In this document: positions 48,666-59,506 of the stretch, one piece after another
Position numbering within the stretch: the first letter of the stretch is position 1
How the letters are laid out: each line of letters starts with the position of its first letter
DNA from: Chalara sp. BL73
Lineage: Eukaryota; Ascomycota; Leotiomycetes; Helotiales
Length of the DNA: 64,000 nucleotides
Assembly (NCBI GenBank): GCA_918026815.1
Contig: CAKJVC010000198.1
Coordinates: 1 to 64,000, forward strand
Direction of reading: 5' to 3'
Notes under the pieces: model-generated
The model's database searches: none
Seen by the model: the letters and a program-made list of their open reading frames with translations, nothing else
Told to the model about the DNA's origin: nothing
Position numbers and translations under genes: made by a program

Positions 48666-49332
48666 ATGGCCGACGACACCCGAGATTCCGCCTCTCCCGC
48701 CCCCGCAATCCAAGCTCTTCACTCCCCCAAGAAAGACTCCAAGGGCATAATCCTCGGGCCGGACGGAAAACCGTACGTCCTCCAACTCCATCCTCTTGCT
48801 TCTCTCCCTCGCAAACAAAAAGAGGAAGAAGAAAAGAAAAGAAAAAGAAAAAGAAAAAGAGCACACTAGCTAACACCCGTGCCTACACAGCTGCCGAACA
48901 TGCAACACCCTAACGAGCTTCCTCGGCGCCAAATCCAGCACCCTCAAGGCCGTCCCCTCCGAAGACAGCGAAGCCGCGCGGTACCCGGCCGACTGCCCAC
49001 CGGACGTAGAGCAGCTGGGCCGCGCCTCGTGGACGCTGCTGCACAGCATCGCGGCGACGTACCCCGCGACCGCGCCGGCGGCGCTGCAGGCCGAGACGGC
49101 GGGGTTCATACGCTCGTTCGGCAGGCTGTACCCGTGCTGGAGCTGCGCGGAGGACTTCCAGCGGTGGACGGCGGAGCAGGGCGGGGTCCGGGCGGGCGGG
49201 AGGCAGGAGCTCGGGATGTGGCTTTGCGAGGCGCACAACGAGGTCAATCGCAAGCTTGGGAAGCGGGAGTTGGATTGCGCGAGGTGGGAGGAGCGCTGGC
49301 GGACTGGCTGGGGGGATGGGAGGTGTGGGTGA
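48666..49332 (+). CDS. ERV1: FAD-linked sulfhydryl oxidase Erv1/ALR, copy 1 (182 aa)
   Basis: Reoxidises Mia40 in the mitochondrial intermembrane space and passes electrons to cytochrome c or oxygen. Two exons, 48666-48772 and 48891-49332, with a 118 nt intron containing a long purine tract. Residues 37-40 are CRTC, the N-terminal shuttle cysteine pair that defines Erv1 rather than Erv2. WTLLHSIAATYP follows, then the redox pair YPCWSC (Cys118, Cys121), the FAD-binding HNEVNRKLGK, and the structural cysteines Cys148 and Cys165. It ends WRTGWGDGRCG. Residue 163 is Leu here (TTG) but Phe (TTT) in copy 2; ALR/Erv1 proteins usually have Phe in this LGKxxFDC motif, so this copy carries the unusual residue next to a structural cysteine. 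Confidence 0.92.
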
Positions 49333-49832
49333 TGTTTTAAGAGGGGGGCATTGCATGGTTGGGGAAGGTGTATATTATGGGGTTTGAGGTCTGAGATGTA
49401 TGACTATGTGTACAGCGCGATAGACTTGCATGGCATGGGCATTTGGCGGCGTTCAGACGGTTTGGGAAGCTGTTTTGATATGTATATGGCATGTGGAGAG
49501 CGTGGACAATAAGGTTTGCAGGTGGGGATATACATCTCATCTCAATTGAAGGTTCTCCTCTCAGCTACCCTCCTACTTACGTTATTTCAATTTCCAATAC
49601 AGAACGATGCTTTTCACTATGAATGTTGAAAGGACAAGCAATTAGAGATGTTGGATCTCGGCATGGGGTATTACTCATTTCATTGCTTTGCTACATGGAC
49701 ATTATGTAAGTACTTCATATATGAAAGCTCAACGCCATTCCCCTTCCCTTCCGGGTATCCGACGCTAAATCCATGCACAACCCACGCACTAGGTAGGAAT
49801 CATAGCAATTTCATATCTCGTTTTCATATCCC
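49333..49832. other. Convergent intergenic region ERV1 / PAP2, copy 1
   Basis: 500 bp between convergent 3' ends. No gene seen. Confidence 0.5.
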
Positions 49833-51049
49833 TCAGACGATGTTATCAGATCCATGGTGGCCATGATGACCATGATGGGCAGGAACCGGCTTTCGGGTTG
49901 TGCTTCCAACAACACCACCGTGTCCGACCGCATTGCCTCGATACGTATCACCGCCAACGGCACCAGCACTATGGCTACCATGCCCATGCCCATGCCCATA
50001 TCCCCAGCCGGCCTTGCGCGTGAACACCGCACCCTCGAGCTCCGCATCGCCCATCACCATCGCGGCGCCGCGGTTCAAGGGGATGTGATTAACACGCCAG
50101 TCCCAGATAGCCGCATAGACCATTCGATAGCTCGAGAAGGCCATGAAGGTGCCGATGACGGCTCCGGCAACGCAATCATACCAGTTGTGGAACTCGTCGA
50201 TTGTGAGCGCACCCGCGATGAGCGTTGCGCCGAGCACAGGCGCGAAGACCGCAATCTGCTTCCACAACGCGGGGTGGTAGTTCGACCAGAGCTTTAGCTT
50301 GGCGTTGATGTAGATGGCGAGGAAGATGAAGCCCGCGAACGCGGCGGTGGAGTGGCCCGAAGGGAAGGACTCCAGCGAATCATTGATCTCGCTCTCGTCG
50401 CCCGTGCAAATCTTGCGATCGTACATGATCTGCCGCAGGCCGTTACCCGTCTCCTGCGCCGTGATCTCCGGGATGCTCGGTTTGCAGACGGTCAGGAAGT
50501 GCGGGCGTAGCCCGCCGATCAGCCATTTCAGGAACACCTGGAAGACCGCCGCGGTGATGAGCGAGTATAGCAGGCCGGTGGTGGCGTTGTTGACGTCCCA
50601 GAAGGAGCGCACGCGGATCTGGCAAATGAGGAAGACGACGAAGGGTACGAAGAAGGCGAGAAGTGCGGCAGCCCAGATGGGCACGATTTCTTTGCGTAGC
50701 GGGTATGCAAATTCCGGGTATACGATCTCACCGTCTTGGAAGTAGACGGGGAAGGATCGCGAGGGTGCCGGGCGCGCGGTGTAGACCTTGGGGTTTTTAG
50801 GATAGAGATAGAGGAGAAGAGAGAAAGACTTACGCCGAGACCGATCATGCCCATTGCGGCCATGGTAGCGATGTCCAGCCAGGTTACCTTCAGCCATTGA
50901 CCAAAGGATGGCCTGGTCGACATGCTCATCACCGCAGGTGCCATTCGAGTTCTATCTCCGTGATTACGATTGAAAAAGCCGGTCTTTGGTTCACGGGTTG
51001 TGTTGGTGGCAGGACCATCCCTTGGGGCACGCCTCGAAAAGAGTCCCAT
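49833..51049 (-). CDS. PAP2-family lipid phosphate phosphatase, copy 1 (389 aa)
   Basis: Two exons, 51049-50834 and 50786-49833, with a 47 nt phase-0 intron (donor GTAAGT, acceptor CAAG). Six hydrophobic helices are visible. The PAP2 signature is present: KWLIGGLRP (Lys159, Arg166), FPSGHS (214-217), and HNWYD (His272, Asp276); the usual SR before the third motif reads TIDEF. The enzyme removes phosphate from lipid phosphates such as diacylglycerol pyrophosphate or phosphatidic acid, in vacuolar or ER membranes. The C-terminal 70 residues are Gly/His-rich (GYGHGHGHGSH, HHGHHGHHG), unusual for the family and possibly metal-binding. The protein sequence appears identical in the second copy. Confidence 0.9.
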
Positions 51050-51897
51050 ATTTACACCAGAGTACCGTGAAGTTTGTTGATACTATGCAGTTGAAAAGAT
51101 GAGGAGACGTTTTTCGTGCAGCTGTTACCAAGATGGAAGCCAAAGGAGAAGAGGAGAGAACGATAAGAGATGAAAAATGAAAGCAACAACCAACGTGACG
51201 ATTGACTCCTCATAAACAAATCACAGAGTCGTGAGATGCAAATGACGTAGCAAGAACGTATGTAGACATGCCCAAAAATCAAGGAACCTTGGCACCAACC
51301 CGGGCGCTAGACGGGATGAGCTGTGTGTGAGATCGAGACGAACCGCGTAATTTACCCACCGCGGGGAAAAAAAGGAGTGAAAACGGTAATACGGCACTTG
51401 CGTTCCACGATGCATTTTTAGGGGGATGGGATTCTGTGATGGGATTGTTAGGCTTGGGATTTGATACTTGGCTGTCTCTTGGCTTGGTTGGTTTTTGCTA
51501 GAAGCCAAGTCCTGGGCAGGCGGTCAAGCTTTTCACAAAGTTGGGGCTGATCCTGCTACACACGCCTCTCCATTCCACTAATATGACCCATCTGTGCAGC
51601 AGGGATAGGTATCATTCCTGTCTTGCACTGTGACACTTTCGTTCTTACTCTTCTCCATCCGAGTCTTATGTGACCTTGGTGAACATTGGGTGTATAAATG
51701 GAAATATGCGACGCAGTATATAAAAAGTTATATAGTGGTATATCAACGATATATGCTCTCAAATGTCTTCCCATGAGTTGCTATGCGTATTGTCATCTAT
51801 ATCCAACTCCCATGCCCATGCTCTATGAAAAATAAAGAAATCTGGTATCGTATTCGTCTAGCCATTAATCAATGAATCAATAACTTCATCTAATCAA
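51050..51897. other. Intergenic region up to the duplication junction
   Basis: 848 bp holding the PAP2 promoter and, at its end, the orphan tail of the TPS1 3' flank including its stop codon (51894-51896, minus). No gene seen. In copy 2 the same sequence continues into the TPS1 coding region. Confidence 0.6.
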
Positions 51898-54203
51898 ACG
51901 CGTTAAAAACCTCGCTGTTCGCCACCCCTTCTCATAATCCAGCTCCAGCCTCGCTTCCCCTTCTCCTTCCAGTACGTTTCCGAAGCCGAAACTGCGCAGG
52001 ATCTCGACTGCGTATTTGGCTGCTTTAAGATGGTTGCGTTTGGAGTGGTAGGTTTGCGTGAGCCAGATGCTCGGGTGCACTAGCAGGAGGCGGGGGATGG
52101 TGGTGTAGATTATGGGCTCGTGGAGGGATTGGGCTCTTGTAGAGACGCTCGATACTGCGTAGTGTTGCCTCTGGGACCCTCTTCCCTTGTTTATGCTTCG
52201 TTGCTTCATCGCGTATCTCGTGCACGAGCTTCAGCCTCTCCTCGTGTTTCTCCTTTGGTGATTTCGTCTCAGTGGCGCAGAGAGGGCAGGTGCATTCGAA
52301 GTCCCAGTTATTCTTGAATCTCTCTTGGCGTGTGAACAGTGATGCTTCCGGCGACGTGTAGTGGTGCGTTAGTTCGGTGCCGGAGGGATGTCGCAGAGAG
52401 CGCGGAGAATCATCATGTCTCCGATAAAGGAACGTGAGCAATTGGGGATACAGGAATGGTTGAGCATGGCAGCGTGTGTCCATAATCCAGCGTGGAGAAG
52501 GTCTTTCTCGCTGATGGATTTCGAAGTGGAGGCTGGGTCGTCACGGAGATAGGTTTCCCGGTAGCTGAAGCCGTTTTTGAGGCGGATTGCTTCAATCAGA
52601 AAGCTGGATTGTTAGCATCATGTGAAGAAAATGGAGAAGGGAGCGGGTTCTTACACATCGATAATAGGTACACCGTCTACAAGTTGACCTTCTTTGCCCG
52701 TGCGGATGTACTCACCGCTATCCAAGTTGAAAAGCCTTGAGTCCAATAGGGGTTGTTGTATAGCTTGTGGATGAGTCCCAGAAATAGCGCACTTTGTCCG
52801 GTGCTCTTAGCTCTGGTTTTGGTGTTAAAGTTGTAGATGATAGATTGTTGATGTTCTGAGATTTCTGACAGGTTAGGGAAGTGCAGCGCTTTCTCGCAGA
52901 GAACGAGGTCTCCTCTCTTAATGTCTGTTGTGGCAAAGAGTCCTCGACCTTTCTCCTTGGTTTGCTCTACCTTTGTATTCTTGAGAAAATCTGCATGATC
53001 CAAGTGAACATGACTTTTGCTCAAAGATTCACCCATGAGTTTGAAGTCATATGTCCCCTCTTCTTGTTCAGCGATCCTAGTCTAGACATTCCACTGATTA
53101 GAAGCACTGTATGCATGGAGCTGAGAACATACTTTTGAGCGATTGAAGTCTTTCCTGTATTTGGTATCCCTTGTGTTAGATTGCAGAGCCTTTTCAAAGT
53201 AGTTTCGAGCATCGCTATATCGCCGAAGCTCATATGCAGCTTTACCAGCACAATAATATGCTTTATGGTCAAGAGGATCTCCCGAGCAGGATACAAGAGC
53301 ATCTTCCATCGCAACATCATACCGCTTACCCGTCAAGTTCGCGTAGGCGCGCTTGCGGTACACATCCTTCACGAATGAACTTTCTTTGTTCGGACTGGAG
53401 TCTATGGCTTGTGTATAACTGCTCTTCAAATCAGCGAGGGCAGGGTCTCTTACTTACAAAATCCGAGAACGGCATTACGAAAGCTTTGTTGTCTTACCAC
53501 TCAATGGATGAGGAGAAATTCTTTCCCAGAAAAGCTTTATCCCCAGCACTCCTCCACTCCTCAGCCCCGATCTCCTTCGTCTTAGACACAACTTCCATAA
53601 TCATCATCACAGCCGGATCATCACCCCTCAAGACGGCAATATCAGAGGGGTGATCCACATGAATCGCATAATCACCTTCTCCAATATACTTTAAATACGG
53701 TTCCTTTACCGCGAGTGTAGAGTTCAGAGGAAGGTCTGAGTCTAGAGATGTTAGATCTTGAAACGAGACCTCGAGCTTTGCAACATTGCCACCCTCTTCC
53801 TCTATGATGGTGATGATTTGATTTGAGAGGTAGGGAGACGTGATAGTGCGGGCTGCTATAAAGCATCCTCGATGATGGACTTCTGCTTTGAGGTCTTTGA
53901 ACGAAATCTGGATGTTTTCAACTCATGCCTAGTGTCACAGAGAAAGATGCCTACTTTCTGGAGATCATTTAATGAAGCAATAGATGGTGCATAAGCCGCA
54001 CCTAACATGAGAGGCCTTGGCTCCTCAGATGCTGGAGCATTTTTGAGAATCGCGATATTGTTCAAGTGTGTACTAATCAACTCTTCTTTGGAAAAATTAA
54101 CGGTGAGAGTGCCATTATGGACCGATGGAGCTGCTTCCAGAGTTGTGATTTGCTGATCCAATGGAATATCATACGTATTTATCAAAGACTCTGCCTTTTG
54201 CAT
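51898..54203 (-). pseudogene. TPR-SET gene, truncated and frameshifted copy 2
   Basis: Exons matching the intact gene lie at 54203-53955, 53907-53498, 53418-53133, 53081-52655 and 52603-51898. The last 119 coding bases (39 codons and the stop) are missing because the duplication boundary cuts the final exon. Beyond the junction at 51898 the reading would run into the TPS1 3' flank. There are also four small deletions relative to copy 1: one G near 52750 in exon 4, one G near 52386, two T near 52135 and one C near 51927 in exon 5. The SET region is therefore out of frame. The first three exons (TPR part) are intact, so a truncated TPR protein could still be made. Confidence 0.88.
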
Positions 54204-54500
54204 GGTGACGTGAAATCTCCAGACCCATTCATGCAAGAATAATGTACTTTGAATGTTTCAATTTCTTTTCATTAAGAAGGAGAAGAAATAGAAATAAAAC
54301 CCACGTTCACTAAAAGTTATAGATGACACGGGGCAGAAACAATAGATTGATCAGATCTTGGAAGGCTCGGCTCTCCATTTAGCCGGTTTGGACCAAAGTT
54401 GAGATCTGGGTTCTCAACTGTAACCGACCACATAGGCTATTACGAACCATGATTGGCATGATCTTGGTAGACAAGTGATTGAATGCTGGCGTTTCAAACA

Positions 54501-55485
54501 TTAGTTGTACAGAAACTTCCTAATCCCGTCCTCAATGCCTTCGGGACTTGGCTTCTCCGCACACACATCAGGCTCATACTCAAAGTTGTTTCTTAGGTAA
54601 TCCCTAGTCGTAGGCCCAATCGTTGCGATATAAGTTCTAGGACATCCTTTCTCTGTTTTCTTTGGCCTCACCTTGCCTGTTCCAGGATCCAATACGTCCA
54701 AAGACCGCAGCATAGCTTCGCATCCTGTCGGCGAGAACACAACCACCCACCTAGTATCTTTATTATAGGTGGCTTTCAGCACATTTTTAAAATCCTCCTC
54801 AAAGGATTCCATTACTCCCGTGCCGTACACTACTAGTTCATCAACTTGTATTCTCTGCGCGTCGCTGAGCGCTGGGTCCATCAATGTCTTGGGAATGATA
54901 TCGCGTCTCTGCTCGCCCACAAGAAAAAGCAAGGGAGGTTTGATCTTTCGATCCTGATACCAATTACCGTAATGCATTAGCATATAATGCGCCAACGCCT
55001 CGCCATTCCCCGTCTCGTCACCAAAGATATTTAATGGTGGGGTTTGAGGGATCGATCGGAGAGCGCGGGAAGTCGCAGGACCGACCGTATATATAGGTAT
55101 ATCTTGTAGATGTGGCCATGATTCACCACCTGCAGAATTGGGAATCAGTTGGTTTGCGACGTGGAGAGTATTTAAGAGATGGCACACCCTTCTTCTCCTC
55201 GACTAACTTGGCAAAAGCTTCCACAGCGCGCTGGGATGTAAATATCATGCCACCATATTTCGATTCCGGGGCTTTGGCTATCTCTTTCTCCTGCAGCAGA
55301 TCCCGGACGACTGTTAATCCTTCCTGGAGGAACTTGTGCTCGAGCACAGGGACGAAACACGGGTCGAATCGAACAGGTCCATCTGTTGTCGAAAACTTCT
55401 CCTCATATCCGTCATTGGGTGTCGATTTGGTTTTCAAAAGCAGGATCGGAGTATCTGCGACCGGTCCCTGGCCGTCATGGCTCAT
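54501..55485 (-). CDS. HEM4: Uroporphyrinogen-III synthase, copy 2 (308 aa)
   Basis: Complete second copy of the heme-pathway gene at 46893-47877, with the same exon structure (intron 55130-55187) and all the same family landmarks. The only coding difference seen is Lys20 in place of Arg20 (AAA for CGA, two adjacent bases). Promoter-side sequence is also duplicated, so both copies could be expressed. If the duplication is real this doubles HEM4 dosage. Confidence 0.9.
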
Positions 55486-56273
55486 GATTGCATTGTATCA
55501 AGCAATTGAAGCTATGAAGAAATTGTACGACTGGTGATGGAAGACGATGATGGAGGGGTTGGCGGGACCAAAAATCAATGCACCGCCTAATTCTGCCATA
55601 CCACATAACTAGCTCAAGACCACAACTTCATTCAAAAGATGACATCGGGATCAGACTTAAGGACACAAAAAAAAGAATATCGTCTCTCACGTTGTATATA
55701 TCAAGTAAACTAAGACTCTCCCTCACCGCCACTAGGTGAAGGGGTGTATAAATCCACTCTAATCAGATCTCTATGATTCAATAAGAGGAGATTCCGAGTT
55801 TTCGACAAGAGATACATCCTGCTTTTGACCCTATGATGATATGGTAGCTTGTGTCCTTTCTTTTATCATTTTCATCTCCACTATTAAGCTCTCTCCCAAT
55901 AAAAGTACAACTGTTCTTATGCACAATTATACAGCTGCATAAATACCCGACAAAGTGCATATCAGTATGCCGTCCAATTCTCCCGTTCCACATCCCATAT
56001 CAATTTAACCCTTACTATCATGAATTGCTTTCAATATTTCAAGACTCAAAATAAAATATGGACAACTTCCTAAGTTAAGAACCGGCCTGGATTAAATTAT
56101 GTAGACATCACCGCACATCCTTAATATATCCATCCAACCACACCTGACCAATCATCCCGGTCCATCATTTCCCCGTTCCGCATTACATATCAACTTTCAC
56201 ATCCATATATTTACACTTTTCCTTCCTCTTGCACTTCCCTCCCCATTCCCTCCAAACAACCAAAAAAAAGAAA
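55486..56273. promoter_or_regulatory. Divergent promoter region HEM4 / ERV1, copy 2
   Basis: 788 bp, the counterpart of 47878-48665. It carries an extra A near 55665, and base changes near 55757, 55782-55787 and 55966-55989 relative to copy 1. No other gene seen. Confidence 0.6.
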
Positions 56274-56940
56274 ATGGCCGACGACACCCGAGATTCCGCC
56301 TCTCCCGCCCCCGCAATCCAAGCTCTTCACTCCCCCAAGAAAGACTCCAAGGGCATAATCCTCGGGCCGGACGGAAAACCGTACGTCCTCCAACTCCATC
56401 CTCTTGCTTCTCTCCCTCGCAAACAAAAAGAGGAAGAAGAAAAGAAAAGAAAAAGAAAAAGAAAAAGAGCACACTAGCTAACACCCGTGCCTACACAGCT
56501 GCCGAACATGCAACACCCTAACGAGCTTCCTCGGCGCCAAATCCAGCACCCTCAAGGCCGTCCCCTCCGAAGACAGCGAAGCCGCGCGGTACCCGGCCGA
56601 CTGCCCACCGGACGTAGAGCAGCTGGGCCGCGCCTCGTGGACGCTGCTGCACAGCATCGCGGCGACGTACCCCGCGACCGCGCCGGCGGCGCTGCAGGCC
56701 GAGACGGCGGGGTTCATACGCTCGTTCGGCAGGCTGTACCCGTGCTGGAGCTGCGCGGAGGACTTCCAGCGGTGGACGGCGGAGCAGGGCGGGGTCCGGG
56801 CGGGCGGGAGGCAGGAGCTCGGGATGTGGCTTTGCGAGGCGCACAACGAGGTCAATCGCAAGCTTGGGAAGCGGGAGTTTGATTGCGCGAGGTGGGAGGA
56901 GCGCTGGCGGACTGGCTGGGGGGATGGGAGGTGTGGGTGA
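56274..56940 (+). CDS. ERV1: FAD-linked sulfhydryl oxidase Erv1/ALR, copy 2 (182 aa)
   Basis: Complete second copy of the gene at 48666-49332 (intron 56381-56498). It has the same CRTC shuttle pair, YPCWSC redox pair and structural cysteines. Residue 163 is Phe (TTT at 56878-56880), which agrees with the LGKxxFDC motif usual for Erv1/ALR, so this copy probably keeps the ancestral residue. Confidence 0.92.
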
Positions 56941-57441
56941 TGTTTTAAGAGGGGGGGCATTGCATGGTTGGGGAAGGTGTATATTATGGGGTTTGAGGTC
57001 TGAGATGTATGACTATGTGTACAGCGCGATAGACTTGCATGGCATGGGCATTTGGCGGCGTTCAGACGGTTTGGGAAGCTGTTTTGATATGTATATGGCA
57101 TGTGGAGAGCGTGGACAATAAGGTTTGCAGGTGGGGATATACATCTCATCTCAATTGAAGGTTCTCCTCTCAGCTACCCTCCTACTTACGTTATTTCAAT
57201 TTCCAATACAGAACGATGCTTTTCACTATGAATGTTGAAAGGACAAGCAATTAGAGATGTTGGATCTCGGCATGGGGTATTACTCATTTCATTGCTTTGC
57301 TACATGGACATTATGTAAGTACTTCATATATGAAAGCTCAACGCCATTCCCCTTCCCTTCCGGGTATCCGACGCTAAATCCATGCACAACCCACGCACTA
57401 GGTAGGAATCATAGCAATTTCATATCTCGTTTTCATATCCC
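56941..57441. other. Convergent intergenic region ERV1 / PAP2, copy 2
   Basis: 501 bp between convergent 3' ends, one base longer than copy 1 because of a G7 run in place of G6 near 56950. No gene seen. Confidence 0.5.
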
Positions 57442-58661
57442 TCAGACGATGTTATCAGATCCATGGTGGCCATGATGACCATGATGGGCAGGAACCGGCT
57501 TTCGGGTTGTGCTTCCAACAACACCACCGTGTCCGACCGCATTGCCTCGATACGTATCACCGCCAACGGCACCAGCACTATGGCTACCATGCCCATGCCC
57601 ATGCCCATATCCCCAGCCGGCCTTGCGCGTGAACACCGCACCCTCGAGCTCCGCATCGCCCATCACCATCGCGGCGCCGCGGTTCAAGGGGATGTGATTA
57701 ACACGCCAGTCCCAGATAGCCGCATAGACCATTCGATAGCTCGAGAAGGCCATGAAGGTGCCGATGACGGCTCCGGCAACGCAATCATACCAGTTGTGGA
57801 ACTCGTCGATTGTGAGCGCACCCGCGATGAGCGTTGCGCCGAGCACAGGCGCGAAGACCGCAATCTGCTTCCACAACGCGGGGTGGTAGTTCGACCAGAG
57901 CTTTAGCTTGGCGTTGATGTAGATGGCGAGGAAGATGAAGCCCGCGAACGCGGCGGTGGAGTGGCCCGAAGGGAAGGACTCCAGCGAATCATTGATCTCG
58001 CTCTCGTCGCCCGTGCAAATCTTGCGATCGTACATGATCTGCCGCAGGCCGTTACCCGTCTCCTGCGCCGTGATCTCCGGGATGCTCGGTTTGCAGACGG
58101 TCAGGAAGTGCGGGCGTAGCCCGCCGATCAGCCATTTCAGGAACACCTGGAAGACCGCCGCGGTGATGAGCGAGTATAGCAGGCCGGTGGTGGCGTTGTT
58201 GACGTCCCAGAAGGAGCGCACGCGGATCTGGCAAATGAGGAAGACGACGAAGGGTACGAAGAAGGCGAGAAGTGCGGCAGCCCAGATGGGCACGATTTCT
58301 TTGCGTAGCGGGTATGCAAATTCCGGGTATACGATCTCACCGTCTTGGAAGTAGACGGGGAAGGATCGCGAGGGTGCCGGGCGCGCGGTGTAGACCTTGG
58401 GGTTTTTTAGGATAGAGATAGAGGAGAAGAGAGAGAAAGACTTACGCCGAGACCGATCATGCCCATTGCGGCCATGGTAGCGATGTCCAGCCAGGTTACC
58501 TTCAGCCATTGACCAAAGGATGGCCTGGTCGACATGCTCATCACCGCAGGTGCCATTCGAGTTCTATCTCCGTGATTACGATTGAAAAAGCCGGTCTTTG
58601 GTTCACGGGTTGTGTTGGTGGCAGGACCATCCCTTGGGGCACGCCTCGAAAAGAGTCCCAT
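57442..58661 (-). CDS. PAP2-family lipid phosphate phosphatase, copy 2 (389 aa)
   Basis: Complete second copy of the gene at 49833-51049: exons 58661-58446 and 58395-57442. Its intron is 50 nt instead of 47 (one extra T and one extra GA pair), which leaves the splice sites unchanged. The coding sequence shows the same K...RP, PSGH and H...D motifs and the same His-rich tail. If the intron is not removed, the frame stops soon after exon 1. Confidence 0.9.
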
Positions 58662-59506
58662 ATTTACACCAGAGTACCGTGAAGTTTGTTGATACTATGC
58701 AGTTGAAAAGATGAGGAGACGTTTTTCGTGCAGCTGTTACCAAGATGGAAGCCAAAGGAGAAGAGGAGAGAACGATAAGAGATGAAAAATGAAAGCAACA
58801 ACCAACGTGACGATTGACTCCTCATAAACAAATCACAGAGTCGTGAGATGCAAATGACGTAGCAAGAACGTATGTAGACATGCCCAAAAATCAAGGAACC
58901 TTGGCACCAACCCGGGCGCTAGACGGGATGAGCTGTGTGTGAGATCGAGACGAACCGCGTAATTTACCCACCGCGGGGAAAAAAAAGGAGTGAAAACGGT
59001 AATACGGCACTTGCGTTCCACGATGCATTTTTAGGGGGATGGGATTCTGTGATGGGATTGTTAGGCTTGGGATTTGATACTTGGCTGTCTCTTGGCTTGG
59101 TTGGTTTTTGCTAGAAGCCAAGTCCTGGGCAGGCGGTCAAGCTTTTCACAAAGTTGGGGCTGATCCTGCTACACACGCCTCTCCATTCCACTAATATGAC
59201 CCATCTGTGCAGCAGGGATAGGTATCATTCCTGTCTTGCACTGTGACACTTTCGTTCTTACTCTTCTCCATCCGAGTCTTATGTGACCTTGGTGAACATT
59301 GGGTGTATAAATGGAAATATGCGACGCAGTATATAAAAAGTTATATAGTGGTATATCAACGATATATGCTCTCAAATGTCTTCCCATGAGTTGCTATGCG
59401 TATTGTCATCTATATCCAACTCCCATGCCCATGCTCTATGAAAAATAAAGAAATCTGGTATCGTATTCGTCTAGCCATTAATCAATGAATCAATAACTTC
59501 ATCTAA
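58662..59506. other. Intergenic region between PAP2 copy 2 and TPS1
   Basis: 845 bp, the natural arrangement of the PAP2 promoter and TPS1 3' flank. No gene seen. Confidence 0.55.

Larger units (their letters stand above)
44285..51897. repeat. Tandem duplication unit, copy 1 (7613 bp)
   Basis: Copied directly as 51898-59510. It starts within the last exon of the TPR-SET gene and ends with the orphan copy of the TPS1 stop codon (rc TCA at 51894-51896). It carries complete HEM4, ERV1 and PAP2 genes. About 14 difference sites separate the copies; most are length changes in homopolymers (C5/C4 at about 44315, G4/G3, G5/G4, A7/A8, G6/G7, T5/T6), plus a few substitutions. The junction has at most one base of shared sequence. 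Confidence 0.97.

Noticed and set aside
48910..49356. 148-codon minus-strand ORF (and counterparts at 56478-57149) antisense to ERV1
   Set aside because: Arg/Ala/Pro-rich translation caused by the GC-rich ERV1 coding strand; the sense frame has the full Erv1 motifs.
50314..50745. 143-codon plus-strand ORF antisense to PAP2
   Set aside because: Shadow of the PAP2 coding frame; no domain.
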